From positions 1,260,001 through 1,324,000 of the forward strand of contig JADJUW010000001.1 of NCBI GenBank assembly GCA_016716835.1: DNA of 64,000 nucleotides, given 5' to 3'. Made by a program: the position numbers and the translations under genes. The notes below the pieces were generated by a model, which was given only the letters and a program-made list of their open reading frames with translations, was not told the origin of the DNA and searched no databases. Positions 62,907-64,000 of the stretch are shown piece by piece. The first letter of the stretch is position 1. Each line of letters begins with the position of its first letter. This stretch comes from Myxococcales bacterium (GTDB lineage: Bacteria; Myxococcota_A; Polyangia; Haliangiales; Haliangiaceae).

Positions 62907-64000
62907 GCCGCGGCACCGGCGCCAGCGCCCGGCGCAAGATCGCGATCGAGCTTGCTCGTGGTCAGCCAGCCGCCGCCCACGACGCGATCACCGGCGAACA
63001 AGACCGCCGCCTGTCCTGGCGCGCCGATGACGTGTTCGCTTTGCGCGCCGAGCACGACCGCGCGCGCGCCGCTGCCGTGAAGCGTGACGCGCACGGGATA
63101 CGGCGTGCCGCGATGGCGAATCTGAATATGCGCGTCAAAGCCATCCTGCGTCGCGCCGGCGGGCACAGGGCCCAGCCAGCGCATATCGCGCAAATACAAG
63201 GTATCTGACGACGCCTCGGCGGGGGTGCCGACGATAACGGTGCCCTCTTGTGGCCGCAGGCCGGTGACGTACAAGCGATCTTTGGTGGTGAGATTGCCCA
63301 GGCCGCGATGTTGGCCCACCGTATAGTTGTGCACGCCTTGATGCGTGCCAACCACGGTGCCATCGGTGCGCACGATTTGGCCTGCGACGGGTAGCGAGCG
63401 CCCGCGTCGCGACGCGTGCTTGCTGACAAAGCCGGCGTAGTCGCCATCGGGCACGAAGCAGATTTCTTGCGACTCCGGCTTGATCGCATTGGGCAGGCCA
63501 TACGCCGCCGCCTTGACCCGCACCATTTCTTTGGTGGTATCGCCGAGCGGAAACCACACGCTGGCGAGTTCGTCCGGAGGCATCGAGAAGAGAAAATAGC
63601 TTTGGTCTTTGGCCGCATCCTTGCCGCGAAACAGCCCGAGCGCGCCGGATTCATCAACCGGCGCGATGTTGGCATAATGGCCAGTGGCAATGACGTCGGC
63701 GCCCATCGCGCGCGCGTGGCGCAGCAGCGGCGTAAACTTAATGTGTTGGTTGCACTTCACGCACGGATTGGGCGTCTCGCCGGCGAGATAGGCCTCGACG
63801 AACTCGTCGACCACCGCCGTGGTGAATTCTTGTTCGAGATCGACGACATAAAACGGAATGCCGAGATGGGCCGCGACGCGACGCGCATCTTCCATGTCGC
63901 GCGGGCCGCAGCAGCGCCCGCCCGAGCTGGCCTGCGTGCCTTGCGCATTGTAGAGCCGCATCGTCATGCCGACGACGCGATGGCCCTGCTCGACCAGCAT
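62903..64000 (-). CDS. mnmA: tRNA-specific 2-thiouridylase, 5' end outside the window
   Basis: At least 365 residues of the enzyme that 2-thiolates U34 in tRNA Lys, Glu and Gln. Visible features are the first catalytic cysteine region (SSGGRCCGPRDMEDARRVAAHL), the loop NPCVKCNQHIKF, ATGHYANI, DQSYFLF and the second Cys in SQEICFVPDGDYAGFV. The N-terminal PP-loop (SGGxDS) is missing because the gene runs past base 64000; the Met at the edge is internal. It is probably co-transcribed with rnc. Confidence 0.95.
   Translation of the reverse strand: MLVEQGHRVVGMTMRLYNAQGTQASSGGRCCGPRDMEDARRVAAHLGIPFYVVDLEQEFTTAVVDEFVEAYLAGETPNPCVKCNQHIKFTPLLRHARAMGADVIATGHYANIAPVDESGALGLFRGKDAAKDQSYFLFSMPPDELASVWFPLGDTTKEMVRVKAAAYGLPNAIKPESQEICFVPDGDYAGFVSKHASRRGRSLPVAGQIVRTDGTVVGTHQGVHNYTVGQHRGLGNLTTKDRLYVTGLRPQEGTVIVGTPAEASSDTLYLRDMRWLGPVPAGATQDGFDAHIQIRHRGTPYPVRVTLHGSGARAVVLGAQSEHVIGAPGQAAVLFAGDRVVGGGWLTTSKLDRDLAPGAGAGAAA

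Overview
The window reads as chromosome from a GC-rich, Gram-negative soil or marine bacterium, most probably a member of the Myxococcota (Polyangia/Haliangium-like). This is an inference. It rests on the very high G+C at third codon positions, a MYXO-CTERM-like C-terminal anchor (gene ending 48472), a PilZ protein of the myxobacterial type, an FHA-GGDEF diguanylate cyclase, many small lipoproteins with no clear family, a DUF6178 protein, and several sigma factors without an adjacent anti-sigma gene. I see no insertion sequence, prophage, CRISPR array or complete tRNA/rRNA gene.

Left part (1-31.6 kb): mostly core metabolism. Bases 1-307 look like a strong promoter and boxA-type leader of an rRNA operon that runs leftwards out of the window. 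Next come phosphatidylserine synthase-like and PilZ genes, a membrane HExxH protein, a FliA/WhiG-type sigma factor, and an orphan protein with two contractile-tail-tube (gp19-like) domains. These are followed by an M50-like protease, an extensin-like protein, and a minus-strand operon mutL-miaA-(gap)-accA-rhomboid. Then follow an epimerase/acyltransferase pair, the FHA-GGEEF cyclase, pgi, gltA-apaG, an ECF sigma factor, Ppx/GppA-HD, an Omp85-family protein, prmC plus an aminotransferase, and a GT39 glycosyltransferase.

Accessory stretch (31.6-38.5 kb): small membrane and lipoproteins, a perfect 16-bp hairpin, a nucleotidyltransferase with an overlapping small ORF, an N-terminally broken GNAT toxin-like gene, and a SAM methyltransferase. 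The methyltransferase has the full set of protein-arginine-methyltransferase (PRMT) signatures behind a PqqD/RRE-like N-terminal domain. After it come two secreted proteins of unknown function and an SGNH hydrolase. This is the least ordinary part of the window, and the RRE-like/PRMT fusion is the best candidate for an undescribed activity.

Right-centre (38.5-48.5 kb): a five-gene MoxR module (coiled-coil membrane protein, MoxR ATPase, DUF58, VWA membrane protein, double-VWA/GATase-like membrane protein) with overlapping genes, followed by a MYXO-CTERM-like protein. The last two genes each carry a single-base frameshift, which is either real decay or sequence error.

Right end (48.5-64 kb): small proteins, a cupredoxin-like lipoprotein, an ECF sigma factor with an unknown 514-residue partner, and the housekeeping run tilS-ftsH-folP-glmM-nnr on the minus strand. 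A DUF6178 gene and rnc-mnmA follow; mnmA is cut by the window edge.
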